This document shows, piece after piece, positions 36,855 to 45,200 of a stretch of DNA of 64,000 nt (its first letter is position 1; every line of letters begins with the position of its first letter). The notes beneath the pieces were generated by a model that saw only the letters and a list, made by a program, of their open reading frames with translations, did not search any database and was not told the origin of the DNA. This stretch comes from Cereibacter azotoformans (GTDB taxonomy: Bacteria; Pseudomonadota; Alphaproteobacteria; Rhodobacterales; Rhodobacteraceae): assembly GCA_017599285.1 (NCBI GenBank), contig JAGFXX010000001.1:1612001-1676000 (forward strand). Direction: 5' to 3'. The translations under genes were made by a program, and so were the position numbers.

Positions 36855-37942
36855 TGTCCCTCACCCTTGCCGCCTTAGGGCTTCTGACGCTTCACCTGCT
36901 GGCGGCGGCGCTTGCCGCCTCGCACGGCCGCCGCCGCGGCCCCGCGCCCTCGCACCGGCCCTTCATCTGCCTCCTGCGCCCGGTCTGCGGCCGCGACCGG
37001 CATGACCGCGAGACGCTCGGATCCAGCTTCGGGCTGAACTGGCCCGATTACGAGATCGTCTTCTGCGCGGCCCATGAGGAGGATGCCGCCGTCCCGCTGG
37101 TGCGCGAGCTGATCCGCCTCCATCCGGGCGCACGGGCGCGGCTGCTGATCGGAGAGGAGCGCCTCACCGCCAATCCCAAGCTCAACAATCTGGCCAAGGG
37201 CTGGGCCGGCACCGAAGCGCGCATGATCGCCATTGCGGACGCCAACCTGATGCTGCCGGGCGACTACCTGGAACAGCTCATGTCGGAATGGCGGCCGGGC
37301 GTGGGGCTGGTCTCCTCGCCCCCTGCAGGCGGGAGGGCCGAGGGGATCTGGGGCGCTCTCGAGGCATCGTTCCTCAACGGGTTGCAGGGCCGCTGGCAGC
37401 TTGCGGCCGCGCGCGTGGGGCTGGGCTTCGCGCAGGGCAAGACCATGTTCCTCGACCGCTCGCTTCTGGACGAGCGCGGCGGTCTGGCAGCACTCGGGGC
37501 CGAACTGGCCGAGGATGTGGCCGCGACACGCCTCGTCCGTGCGGCGGGCCGCTCGGTCAGGCTGGTCCCGCGCCCCTTCACCCAGCCGATCGGTCGCCGC
37601 CGCCTGCGCGATGTCTGGGACCGGCAGCTGCGCTGGTCACGGATCCGCCGGAAGGGCTTTCCGGCCCTCTTCGCGCTCGAGCCGCTGCTGTCGCCCGTCG
37701 TGCCCCTCGTCATGCTGGGGGTGGCCGCGCCGCTCTGGATCCTGCCGTTCCTCGCGCTCTGGTATGGGGCCGAGACGGCGCTCTGCCGGGCGATGGGCTG
37801 GCCCTGTGGGCGGCGCGATCTGGCGGCCTGGGCGGCGCGCGACCTGATGCTGCCGGTGCTGTGGGTTGCGACCTTCGCCCGGCAGGGGTTCGAATGGCGC
37901 GGCACGTCGATGTCGCCCGCGGCGGGAAAGCCCGCGGCCTGA
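36851..37942 (+). CDS. Family 2/21 glycosyltransferase (ceramide glucosyltransferase/HpnI-like)
   Basis: A 363-residue membrane-anchored glycosyltransferase. An N-terminal hydrophobic helix (about residues 3-22) is followed by the catalytic domain: IADANLMLPG (DXD-like, about residue 127), ELAEDVAATRL (catalytic acid) and QLRWSRIRRKG, the (Q/R)xxRW motif of processive-fold GT2/GT21 enzymes. C-terminal hydrophobic helices follow. These features match GT21 ceramide glucosyltransferases and hopanoid HpnI. The acceptor is probably a membrane lipid; which one cannot be told. Confidence 0.8.
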   Translation: MMSLTLAALGLLTLHLLAAALAASHGRRRGPAPSHRPFICLLRPVCGRDRHDRETLGSSFGLNWPDYEIVFCAAHEEDAAVPLVRELIRLHPGARARLLIGEERLTANPKLNNLAKGWAGTEARMIAIADANLMLPGDYLEQLMSEWRPGVGLVSSPPAGGRAEGIWGALEASFLNGLQGRWQLAAARVGLGFAQGKTMFLDRSLLDERGGLAALGAELAEDVAATRLVRAAGRSVRLVPRPFTQPIGRRRLRDVWDRQLRWSRIRRKGFPALFALEPLLSPVVPLVMLGVAAPLWILPFLALWYGAETALCRAMGWPCGRRDLAAWAARDLMLPVLWVATFARQGFEWRGTSMSPAAGKPAA

Positions 37943-37960
37943 TCCCGCCCGCCGGCCGGG

Positions 37961-38680
37961 TCAGTCGGCCAGCGCGAGGGTCACGCGGCGGTTCTGCCGG
38001 CCCTTCTTCTCGATCTTGCCGATCGCCACCCGTCCGATCTCGCCGGTGCGCGCGACATGGGTGCCGCCGCAGGGCTGGAGGTCCACCTGATCCGCCCCCT
38101 GCCCGATGCGGACGAGCCGCACCCGGCCCTGCCCCGTGGGCGGCATCACCGACATGGTCTTGACGATCGAGGGATCGGCCAGAAGCTCCGCGTCGGTGAT
38201 CCAGTCCTCGGACACCGGCAGGTCACGCCCGACCAGCGCGTTCAGCGCCTCTTCGAGCGCGGCCACATCGGCCGGCGGCTCAGGCATGTCGAAGTCGAGC
38301 CGGCCACGCTCGGCCCCGATCTGGCCACCCGTCACCGGCAGAGGGATCACCACCGACAGCAGATGCAGCGCCGTATGCACGCGCATGTGCCGGTGCCGCC
38401 GGTCCCAGTCGAGGATCTGGCGAACCGGCGCGCCCTCGGGCGGCAGCGCCGCGGCCTCGGCCGGCACCAGCGCGACGCGCCCGCCCTCGGCCTTGAGCGC
38501 GGTGGCGATCGGAAGCCGGCCGCCGTCCCACACGAGACAGCCGCTGTCGCCGGGCTGCCCGCCGCCCGTCGGATAGAAGATCGAGCGGTCGATCAGGATG
38601 CCCCCCTCGGCGGTGTGGCCGATGACGCGGGCTTCGGCCTCGCGCAGGTAGGGATCGGTGCGAAAAAGCGGCTCGGTCAT
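37961..38680 (-). CDS. Alanyl-tRNA editing protein (AlaX type)
   Basis: A 239-residue AlaX-like deacylase. SIFYPTGGGQPGD (about residues 33-45) and the zinc ligands HTALH (about 101-105) and CGGTH (near residue 205) are intact, as in the AlaRS editing domain. It hydrolyses Ser-tRNA-Ala or Gly-tRNA-Ala in trans. The ATG overlaps the stop of the upstream mechanosensitive-channel gene by one base (TGATG). Confidence 0.9.
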   Translation of the reverse strand: MTEPLFRTDPYLREAEARVIGHTAEGGILIDRSIFYPTGGGQPGDSGCLVWDGGRLPIATALKAEGGRVALVPAEAAALPPEGAPVRQILDWDRRHRHMRVHTALHLLSVVIPLPVTGGQIGAERGRLDFDMPEPPADVAALEEALNALVGRDLPVSEDWITDAELLADPSIVKTMSVMPPTGQGRVRLVRIGQGADQVDLQPCGGTHVARTGEIGRVAIGKIEKKGRQNRRVTLALAD

Positions 38681-41229
38681 CAACGGTTGCTCCCGGTTGC
38701 TTCGGCGCCCCCCTCGGTCGCGCCATCGGCGTCCGCATCGCCGTCCGGCTCGTCCTCGGGGTCGTCCTCGTCCTCGGCGCGGGGATCGACCGCGCTCGTG
38801 CCCTTTGGCACATTGTCCTTCTGCCGGGGCGCAGGCGCCAGCAGGGCGGCCATCTCCTCCTCGTCGAGCCCTTCGGGCTCGGGTTCTTCCGGCTCCGGCG
38901 GCCAGACCTCGCGCGTCATGTGGGTGAGCCGGAGCCCCTCCTCGGCGAATCTCTGCACGATCATGTGGTTGATGTCGGAGCGCACCGAGAGCGAGAAGTT
39001 CACGTCGCGCAGGATCACCCGGATCTCGAAGCTCATGAACTCCTGCGTGAAGCCCATGAAGACCACCGAAGGCGGCGGGTTCAGGATCGCGAGCGGCTGC
39101 GCCTCGGCGATCTCGCGCAGCACGCGCTCGACCTTGCGGGTGTCGCAGCCATAGGCCACGCCGACGGGCACGATCAGCCGCCCGGTCATGTTGTAGCGGG
39201 TCCAGTTCGTCACCCGGCCGGCCACGAGATCCTGGTTCGGCACGATCACGTCGGTTCGGTCGAAGGTCTGGATCCGGGTGGAGCGGACCGAGATCGACTT
39301 GACGGTGCCCTGCACCCCGCCCACCTCGATCCAGTCGCCCTCCGAGACGGGGCGCTCGATCAGCAGGATGATGCCCGAGACGAAGTTGCCGACGATGTTC
39401 TGGAGACCGAAACCGATGCCGACCGACAGGGCACCGGCGACGATGGCGAGATTCGACAGGTCGAGGCCCGCGGAATTGACCGCGACAAGGGCCGCAAGGA
39501 TGATGCCGAGGTAGCCCACCCCCGAGACGACCGCGTTGCGCCCGCCCTGATCGAGCCGCGTCTTGGGCAGGATCTGGCTCTTGAGCGCGCCCTGCAGCAG
39601 GCGGGTGATGCCGTAGCCGATCGAGAAGACGATGGCGAGGAGCAGGAAGTTCGTGGGCGAGATGCGGGTCGAACCGACCTGATAGCCCTCGCGGAAGCGG
39701 GCCCAGATCTCGGTCAGGTCGGCCACGCGCGCGCCCCAGACCAGCGCCAGCAGCGGCACCATGGCCAGCGCAAGCAGGAAGCCGATCAGCACCGGCAGAA
39801 GCGCGTCGCGCCCGCCCTCCTCGTTGCGGGTGGCAAGGCCATAGAGGTCCACCACCAGCGTCTGCAGCACGAAGAGCAGCCCGATCAGCCCGAGGGTGAT
39901 GCCCGCCGGATAGACCAGCGCCGTGGCCGCCGCGATGTAGCCCGGCGCCGCCAGCAGCGGGCCGATCACGCCGATGGCGATGGCGCCGCGCCCGAGCAGG
40001 TCGATGACGCTGTTGCGAAAGCTCGTGGGTTCGTCGTCGCCCAGATCGTTGCGGACGCTGGCCAGCATCAGCTGGCCGATGCGGAACAGGACGACGCCCG
40101 CAAGGACGATCATGGGGAAGGCCATGACCGAGGTTGCGGCCTCGCCCACCCGCGCGGGCGGCAGCGCCACGCTGCGCAACCCGTCGAGCGCCAGCACCAC
40201 GCCGAACATGGCCGTGTGGAAGCGCCCCTCGCGCCGGCGCTCGACCGAGAGGTTCAGGGGCGAGGTCTGCTGGCCGTTCTTGGGAAAGATCCGGCCGGCG
40301 AGCCACCCCGCCGAATAGAGGATGAAGCCCACGGCCGGCAGGGCCTCGACGATCAGCGTCGTGCGGGGCCCAGCCAGCCCCGAGAGCGTGATCGCGTGGC
40401 TCACCGCCACGACGCCCGCCACCGGAGCCGCGATCTGCCCCAGCGAGACCAGGAGCGAGGTCACCTTGCGCCCCCGCGCCGAGGCCTGATCCTGCAGCTG
40501 CTGCGTCAGCCGCTCCATCAGCGAGCGCCCGCGCGCCATGAGCAGCAGCCCCACGGCCAGCAGGCCGAGGATCGCGGGCAGGTTGTCCCGCGTGGTCGAT
40601 TGCGCGGCGGGCGAGTTGACGCGACCCGAGCCCTCGTCCCAGAGATCCACGGCGAGGCCCGACACCTCGGCGGCGGCGCTCGGCCAGTTGGCGGGGTTGA
40701 GCGGCATGGGCCAGATGCGCAGCAGCTCTTCGGTCTGACGTTCGCGCACCACGCGGTCGATCTCGCGGATCAGGCCGTCCGCGCGCTGGTAGGCCTCTTC
40801 GGCGGCCAGGACCGGCGCCCGAAGCTCGGCCACCTGCGCGGTCAGCTCGCGGCGGCGTTGCGCGATGTCGTCGGGTTCGGTTTCGCCCTCGGCGGGCGCC
40901 GGCCCGAGCGCGTCGAGCTGGCTGCGCACCGAGGCGATGCGGCTGGCGTTCAGCCCCTGCGCCCCGAGGAACGTGTCGCGCCATTGCACGAGGTAGCCGC
41001 GCATCATCTCGTAGGACGCGCTCTCGGTCTCGCGGTCGGCGATCTCGCGCTCGGCCCGCGTGGCGGTCTTCTCCCACTGCTTGTAGTCCGGCGCCTTCAT
41101 CTCGTCGGCGCCGGCGGCCGGGCCGACCATCTCCTGGGCCACCGCCCGGTCCGGAGACCAGAGCGGCAGGCTCGCGCAGGCGAACATCACCCACAGCAGC
41201 AGGACAGGCATCACGCGCAGGATGGGCAT
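38680..41229 (-). CDS. Large mechanosensitive channel protein (MscS family, MscK/YbdG-like)
   Basis: An 849-residue protein. An N-terminal signal (MPILRVMPVLLLWVMFACAS) and a periplasmic helical region (to about residue 190) precede about ten membrane segments. The MscS core lies around residues 580-740, with the pore helix and the NIVGNFVSGIILLIERPVSE signature, followed by the beta-domain. The C-terminal tail is acidic and charged (EDEDDPEDEPDGDADADG). The ATG at 41229 lies 4 bases from the cysK stop. It should release solutes during hypo-osmotic shock. Confidence 0.9.
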   Translation of the reverse strand: MPILRVMPVLLLWVMFACASLPLWSPDRAVAQEMVGPAAGADEMKAPDYKQWEKTATRAEREIADRETESASYEMMRGYLVQWRDTFLGAQGLNASRIASVRSQLDALGPAPAEGETEPDDIAQRRRELTAQVAELRAPVLAAEEAYQRADGLIREIDRVVRERQTEELLRIWPMPLNPANWPSAAAEVSGLAVDLWDEGSGRVNSPAAQSTTRDNLPAILGLLAVGLLLMARGRSLMERLTQQLQDQASARGRKVTSLLVSLGQIAAPVAGVVAVSHAITLSGLAGPRTTLIVEALPAVGFILYSAGWLAGRIFPKNGQQTSPLNLSVERRREGRFHTAMFGVVLALDGLRSVALPPARVGEAATSVMAFPMIVLAGVVLFRIGQLMLASVRNDLGDDEPTSFRNSVIDLLGRGAIAIGVIGPLLAAPGYIAAATALVYPAGITLGLIGLLFVLQTLVVDLYGLATRNEEGGRDALLPVLIGFLLALAMVPLLALVWGARVADLTEIWARFREGYQVGSTRISPTNFLLLAIVFSIGYGITRLLQGALKSQILPKTRLDQGGRNAVVSGVGYLGIILAALVAVNSAGLDLSNLAIVAGALSVGIGFGLQNIVGNFVSGIILLIERPVSEGDWIEVGGVQGTVKSISVRSTRIQTFDRTDVIVPNQDLVAGRVTNWTRYNMTGRLIVPVGVAYGCDTRKVERVLREIAEAQPLAILNPPPSVVFMGFTQEFMSFEIRVILRDVNFSLSVRSDINHMIVQRFAEEGLRLTHMTREVWPPEPEEPEPEGLDEEEMAALLAPAPRQKDNVPKGTSAVDPRAEDEDDPEDEPDGDADADGATEGGAEATGSNR

Positions 41230-41233
41230 GGGG

Positions 41234-42268
41234 TCAGATGTCCTCGAACACCGACGGGACGGCCGGCGGCGCCTCGTCGAGCCAATGGGGCACCGGAAGC
41301 CCCTTGTCGCGCAGGAAGTAGGGGTTGAACAGCTTGGACTGGTAGCGGTTGCCATAGTCGCAGAGCACGGTGACGATCGTGTGGCCCGGCCCCATCTCGC
41401 GCGCCATGCGGATCGCGCCCGCGATGTTGATCCCCGACGAGCCCCCGAGGCACAGCCCCTCTTCCTGAAGCAGGTCGAAGACGATCGGCAGCGCCTCGGC
41501 GTCGGGGATGCGGCAGCTGAAGTCGGGCGTCAGCCCTTCGAGGTTGGCCGTGATCCGGCCCTGCCCGATCCCCTCGGTGATCGAACTGCCGGGGGCATCG
41601 AACGTGCCCTCGGTGTAGAAGGAATGGAGCGCCGCGCCCTCGGGGTCGGCAAGGCCGATCCTGACGCCCTTCGGCTGCAGCGCCATCGCCACGCCCGCGA
41701 GTGTCCCGCCCGAGCCCACGGCGCAGATGAAGCCGTCCACCCCGCCCTGCGTCTGCTCCCAGATCTCGGGGCCGGTGGTCTCGACATGGGCCTGACGGTT
41801 GGCGATGTTGTCGAATTGGTTGGCCCAGATCGCGCCCTGCGGCTCGGTCCGGGCCAGCACCTCGGCCAGACGGCCCGAGTAACGGACATAGTTGTTCGGG
41901 TTGCGGTAGGGAGCGGCCGGGACCTGCACCAGTTGCGCCCCCGCAAGGCGCAGCATGTCCTTCTTTTCCTGGCTCTGGGTCTCGGGGATCACGATGACCG
42001 TGCGGAAGCCCATCGAGGCCCCCACCAGCGCCAGCCCGATCCCGGTGTTGCCCGCCGTTCCCTCGACGATGGTGCCTCCGGGCTGCAGCAGCCCCTTCGC
42101 CACCGCGTCGCGGATGATGTAGAGCGCGGCCCTGTCCTTGACCGACTGGCCGGGGTTCAGGAACTCGCACTTGCCGAGGATCTCGCAGCCCGTCAGCTCC
42201 GAAGCCTTGCGGAGACGAATGAGGGGGGTGTTGCCGATCGTGTCGGCAAGGTCGCGGTGAATGCGCAT
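41234..42268 (-). CDS. cysK: Cysteine synthase A (O-acetylserine sulfhydrylase)
   Basis: A 344-residue fold-type II PLP enzyme. The cofactor lysine is Lys44 in NPGQSVKDRAAL. The substrate loop is EGTAGNTGIGLA, and the phosphate-binding glycine loop is GSGGTLAGVAMAL. It makes cysteine from O-acetylserine and sulfide. The C-terminus is somewhat longer than in E. coli CysK. Established knowledge: cysK next to trgAB contributes to high-level tellurite resistance in R. sphaeroides. A TTGAGT-N17-TACACA promoter candidate precedes the gene. Confidence 0.92.
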   Translation of the reverse strand: MRIHRDLADTIGNTPLIRLRKASELTGCEILGKCEFLNPGQSVKDRAALYIIRDAVAKGLLQPGGTIVEGTAGNTGIGLALVGASMGFRTVIVIPETQSQEKKDMLRLAGAQLVQVPAAPYRNPNNYVRYSGRLAEVLARTEPQGAIWANQFDNIANRQAHVETTGPEIWEQTQGGVDGFICAVGSGGTLAGVAMALQPKGVRIGLADPEGAALHSFYTEGTFDAPGSSITEGIGQGRITANLEGLTPDFSCRIPDAEALPIVFDLLQEEGLCLGGSSGINIAGAIRMAREMGPGHTIVTVLCDYGNRYQSKLFNPYFLRDKGLPVPHWLDEAPPAVPSVFEDI

Positions 42269-42295
42269 TCGGGGCCGTCCTTTGCTGAGACCTCC

Positions 42296-42324
42296 TGTGT
42301 AGGAGGCGGGTCGGCGGAACTCAA
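42296..42324 (-). promoter_or_regulatory. Candidate sigma-70 promoter for cysK
   Basis: On the minus strand TTGAGT, a 17-base spacer and TACACA, 28 bases upstream of the cysK ATG. It suggests that cysK-mscS-alaX can be transcribed separately from trgAB. Confidence 0.45.
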
Positions 42325-42402
42325 GCACCCGGCCCCTCACGCCTTGCGGCGTTCAGCGGCTTTCGGCCCGACGGACGGCGCGGGCCGGACCTGCGCCCCC
42401 CC

Positions 42403-43491
42403 TCAGCGGCGGGCCGCCCTCAGCCCCGGACGCTCGCGCTCGAGCCAGAGCGCGGTCAGCAGCAGCGGCCCGTTGCAGATCTCTCCGCTGCGGACAAGCT
42501 CCATCATCTCGTCGAAGGCCATGAGATGCCCACGGATGTCCTCGCCCTCGCCCTCCATGCCGAAGACGCCCTCGATCCCGTCGGGCAGTTCGGCCAGAGC
42601 GACGTAGGAATAGAGATATTCCGCCTTGGCCGCGGGCGTGGGGTAGTAGGAGGCCACGGGCAACAACTCGCCCAGCGCAAGGCCCGCCTCCTCGACCGCC
42701 TCGCGCCGGGCCGACCCCTCGGGCGTCTCGCCCGGATCGATGCGGCCCGCGATGGGCTCGAGAAGCCAGGGCTGGCCGTCCCCGCGCCCGAAGGGACCGG
42801 GGCGGAACTGCTCGATCAGAAGCACCCGGTCGCGCGCGGGATCGTAGGGCACCACCGTCACCGCATCGCCCGAGATGAACACGGCCCGGTTGACCGCCGG
42901 GCTCATGCCGCCGCCAAAGCTGCGGAACGACAGGTCATATTCCTCGACCGCGAAGAAATTGGCGTAGGGCTGCCTGCGGCGGATCACCGACACATCGGCG
43001 GGCGAGGCCGCAAGGCGCCGCCGCGACGGCGCGGGGGCCGCGGCGCGCACCCGGCTCGCGCCCTGCACCAGCATCAGCCGGTAGCGCCGCCCGACCTGCT
43101 CGGCCGGCACCTCGGGCCAGAGCGCCATCACATCGCCCGCGGTGGCCGCGACGATGGGCCCCCAGACGGCGTTCCACGTCACGGGATCCCAGGCCTCGGC
43201 CCCGTCGGGATCGGCCGTGAAGACAACCGCCGGCGCGCCGCCGATCTCGTGCGTCTCGACCCGATAGCCCGCGGCCTGCTGGTGATAGGCGAGCCGTGCG
43301 GCCGCCTCTGGCCCCGGTTCGGCCAGCACCCCCTCGACCCCATCGGATCCGGCCGGCACCGGCACGACCGTCGCCCCCGCGGCGCGCAGCGCGTGCCCCT
43401 CGAGCCGCGCGAGCACGCCCGCCACCTCCTCGCCCAGCACCAGCGCGCGCAGCGCCTCGTCGGCCATCGGCCCGCAGAGGAACACCCTCAT
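42403..43491 (-). CDS. trgB: TrgB: NUDIX hydrolase with N-terminal gamma-glutamylcyclotransferase-like domain
   Basis: A 362-residue two-domain protein. Residues 1-120 resemble the AIG2/GGCT fold (MRVFLCGPMAD in place of the usual YGTL start). The C-terminal part is an ADP-ribose pyrophosphatase-type NUDIX domain with the box GRIDPGETPEGSARREAVEE around residues 250-270. The start overlaps the trgA stop by four bases. TrgB is one of two products linked to tellurite resistance in R. sphaeroides. How the two domains cooperate is not known from sequence. Confidence 0.88.
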   Translation of the reverse strand: MRVFLCGPMADEALRALVLGEEVAGVLARLEGHALRAAGATVVPVPAGSDGVEGVLAEPGPEAAARLAYHQQAAGYRVETHEIGGAPAVVFTADPDGAEAWDPVTWNAVWGPIVAATAGDVMALWPEVPAEQVGRRYRLMLVQGASRVRAAAPAPSRRRLAASPADVSVIRRRQPYANFFAVEEYDLSFRSFGGGMSPAVNRAVFISGDAVTVVPYDPARDRVLLIEQFRPGPFGRGDGQPWLLEPIAGRIDPGETPEGSARREAVEEAGLALGELLPVASYYPTPAAKAEYLYSYVALAELPDGIEGVFGMEGEGEDIRGHLMAFDEMMELVRSGEICNGPLLLTALWLERERPGLRAARR

Positions 43492-43928
43492 TTCCAGCGC
43501 CGCCCCGCCCATTCCGAGATGCTGCCACCCATGAGCCCCCCCACGAGCAGCATGGCAAGGATCTCCGGCACGGCGAGCAGCCTGGCATAGGACAGCATCA
43601 GCGCGGAGACCCCCAGCAGCGCCTCGATCGGCCCGTCATAGAGCATCCGCATCGCCCGGAGCACCATGATGTAGATCGAATAGGCCAGCAGCGCGACGAA
43701 GGCCGTGGTGACGACGGTGCGCACCCCGGTGCTCATGGCGGCGACATAGCCGCGCCCGACCAGCGCCCCCGAGATCATCCAGCCGCAGACGAGGCCCACG
43801 GCCGCCGTGGCGGGCCCGAAGATGTCGGTCGGCGTCCCCTCGGGCAGCTGCCCCGCAAAGAGCCGCCCCCCGAGAAAGCCCAGCGCGGCGAAGGCGAGGG
43901 CTGCGAACAGTTTGGCGGCGGTCGGCAT
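43488..43928 (-). CDS. trgA: TrgA family membrane protein (tellurite resistance)
   Basis: A 146-residue inner-membrane protein with about four hydrophobic segments (residues 4-24, 38-58, 68-88 and 108-130) and the conserved GTPTDIFGPATAAVGLVCGW loop (about residues 31-50). The ATG at 43928 has AGGACAGGC before it. It lies 23 bases after the cfaS stop and overlaps trgB, so phrA-cfaS-trgA-trgB looks like a single transcription unit. The mechanism of tellurite resistance is unknown. Confidence 0.88.
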   Translation of the reverse strand: MPTAAKLFAALAFAALGFLGGRLFAGQLPEGTPTDIFGPATAAVGLVCGWMISGALVGRGYVAAMSTGVRTVVTTAFVALLAYSIYIMVLRAMRMLYDGPIEALLGVSALMLSYARLLAVPEILAMLLVGGLMGGSISEWAGRRWK

Positions 43929-43951
43929 GCCTGTCCTGCGAAGGGGCCGTC

Positions 43952-45163
43952 TCAGGCGGCCCGGGTTACCGTGATCTGCGTCACGTCGCAGTTTCCGCCG
44001 TCGAACGAGCCCGCGCAAGAGGTCAGGTAGAAGTTCCACATGCGGCGGAACCGCTCGTCAAAGCCCAGCGCCGCCACCCGGTCCCAGCGGTCGTTGAAGG
44101 TCTCGTGCCAGCGGCGCAGCGTCATCGAGTAACTCTGGCCGAACTCGACCGAGTCCGTCACATGCAGACCCGCCTTCGCGATCTCGACCCGCAGGGCCGT
44201 CGGAGAAGGCAGCATCCCGCCCGGAAAAATGTATTTCTGGATGAAGTCCACGCCGCGGCGATAGACCTCCCACCTCTTGTCCTGCACGGTGATGATCTGC
44301 AGCGTGGCACGGGCCTCGGGCTTCAGCCGCTCGCGCAGCGTCTGGAAATAGACCGGCCAGTATTTCTCGCCCACCGCCTCGAACATCTCGATCGAGGCGA
44401 TGCCGTCGAAGGTGCCGCGCTCGTCCCGGTAATCCTGCAGCCGGATCTCGACCCGGTCCGACAGGCCCGCTCGCGCGATCCGCCGGGCGGCGTAATCGTG
44501 CTGGGCCCGGCTGATCGTCAGCCCGGTGACGCGCAGTCCGCGCTCCTTCGCGGCATATTCGGCGAATCCGCCCCAGCCGCAGCCGATCTCGAGCACATGA
44601 TCACCCGGCTTCGCGCCGATCCGGTCCACCATGCTGGCGTATTTCGCCCGCTGCGCCTCCTCGAGGCTTTCCTGCCCGGTGCGGAACAGGGCCGAGGAAT
44701 AGGTCATGCTCTCATCGAGCCAGAGCTCGTAGAAGTCGTTGCCGAGGTCGTAATGCGCGGCGATGTTCTTCCGGGCCTGCCGCTTCGAGTTGCCGCGCAG
44801 CCAGTGGCGGAGATTCTCGAAGGCGCGCAGCAGCCCCATGCCCGGAAAGCCGTCATAGACGTCGTCATTGTCGGCATGCACGAGATCCATGAACGCCTGC
44901 AGATCCGGGGTGGACCAGCCGCCCTCCAGATAGGCCTCGCAGAAACCCAGATCGCCCTCGCGGATCAGCCGGGCGAAGATGTCGGAATCGTGGATGTCCA
45001 GCTCGGCCACCGGACCCGGTCCCGCGCCCTCGATGCGGAAGCGCCGGCCATCGTCCAGCACGAAATCAAGCCGCCCGTGACGCAGGCCCTGCATCACGTC
45101 GAACACCTGCGGGAAGTAGCGCGGCAATTCGGTCTGCCCTCGCGTGCTCATCAATGCCGTCAT
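43952..45163 (-). CDS. cfaS: Cyclopropane-fatty-acyl-phospholipid synthase family methyltransferase CfaS
   Basis: A 403-residue SAM-dependent lipid methyltransferase. The SAM motif VLEIGCGWGGFAEYAA is at about residues 170-185. The family blocks ARKNIAAHYDLGNDFYELWL (substrate-binding, about 130-149), SIEMFEAVGEKYWPVYF and QKYIFPGGMLPS are all present. It modifies unsaturated acyl chains in the membrane. A GGAAGGAGAAGGA site precedes ATG 45163, 37 bases after phrA. Established knowledge: phrA and cfaS are in the sigma-E (singlet-oxygen) regulon of R. sphaeroides. Confidence 0.92.
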   Translation of the reverse strand: MTALMSTRGQTELPRYFPQVFDVMQGLRHGRLDFVLDDGRRFRIEGAGPGPVAELDIHDSDIFARLIREGDLGFCEAYLEGGWSTPDLQAFMDLVHADNDDVYDGFPGMGLLRAFENLRHWLRGNSKRQARKNIAAHYDLGNDFYELWLDESMTYSSALFRTGQESLEEAQRAKYASMVDRIGAKPGDHVLEIGCGWGGFAEYAAKERGLRVTGLTISRAQHDYAARRIARAGLSDRVEIRLQDYRDERGTFDGIASIEMFEAVGEKYWPVYFQTLRERLKPEARATLQIITVQDKRWEVYRRGVDFIQKYIFPGGMLPSPTALRVEIAKAGLHVTDSVEFGQSYSMTLRRWHETFNDRWDRVAALGFDERFRRMWNFYLTSCAGSFDGGNCDVTQITVTRAA

Positions 45164-45200
45164 TCCTTCTCCTTCCCGTCCGGCGCCTGCCCGCGCCCTG

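Noticed and set aside
38920-41328. An 802-codon plus-strand frame opposite the MscS-type gene
   Set aside because: Composition (His, Asp, Arg, Gln) and position show it is an antisense shadow.
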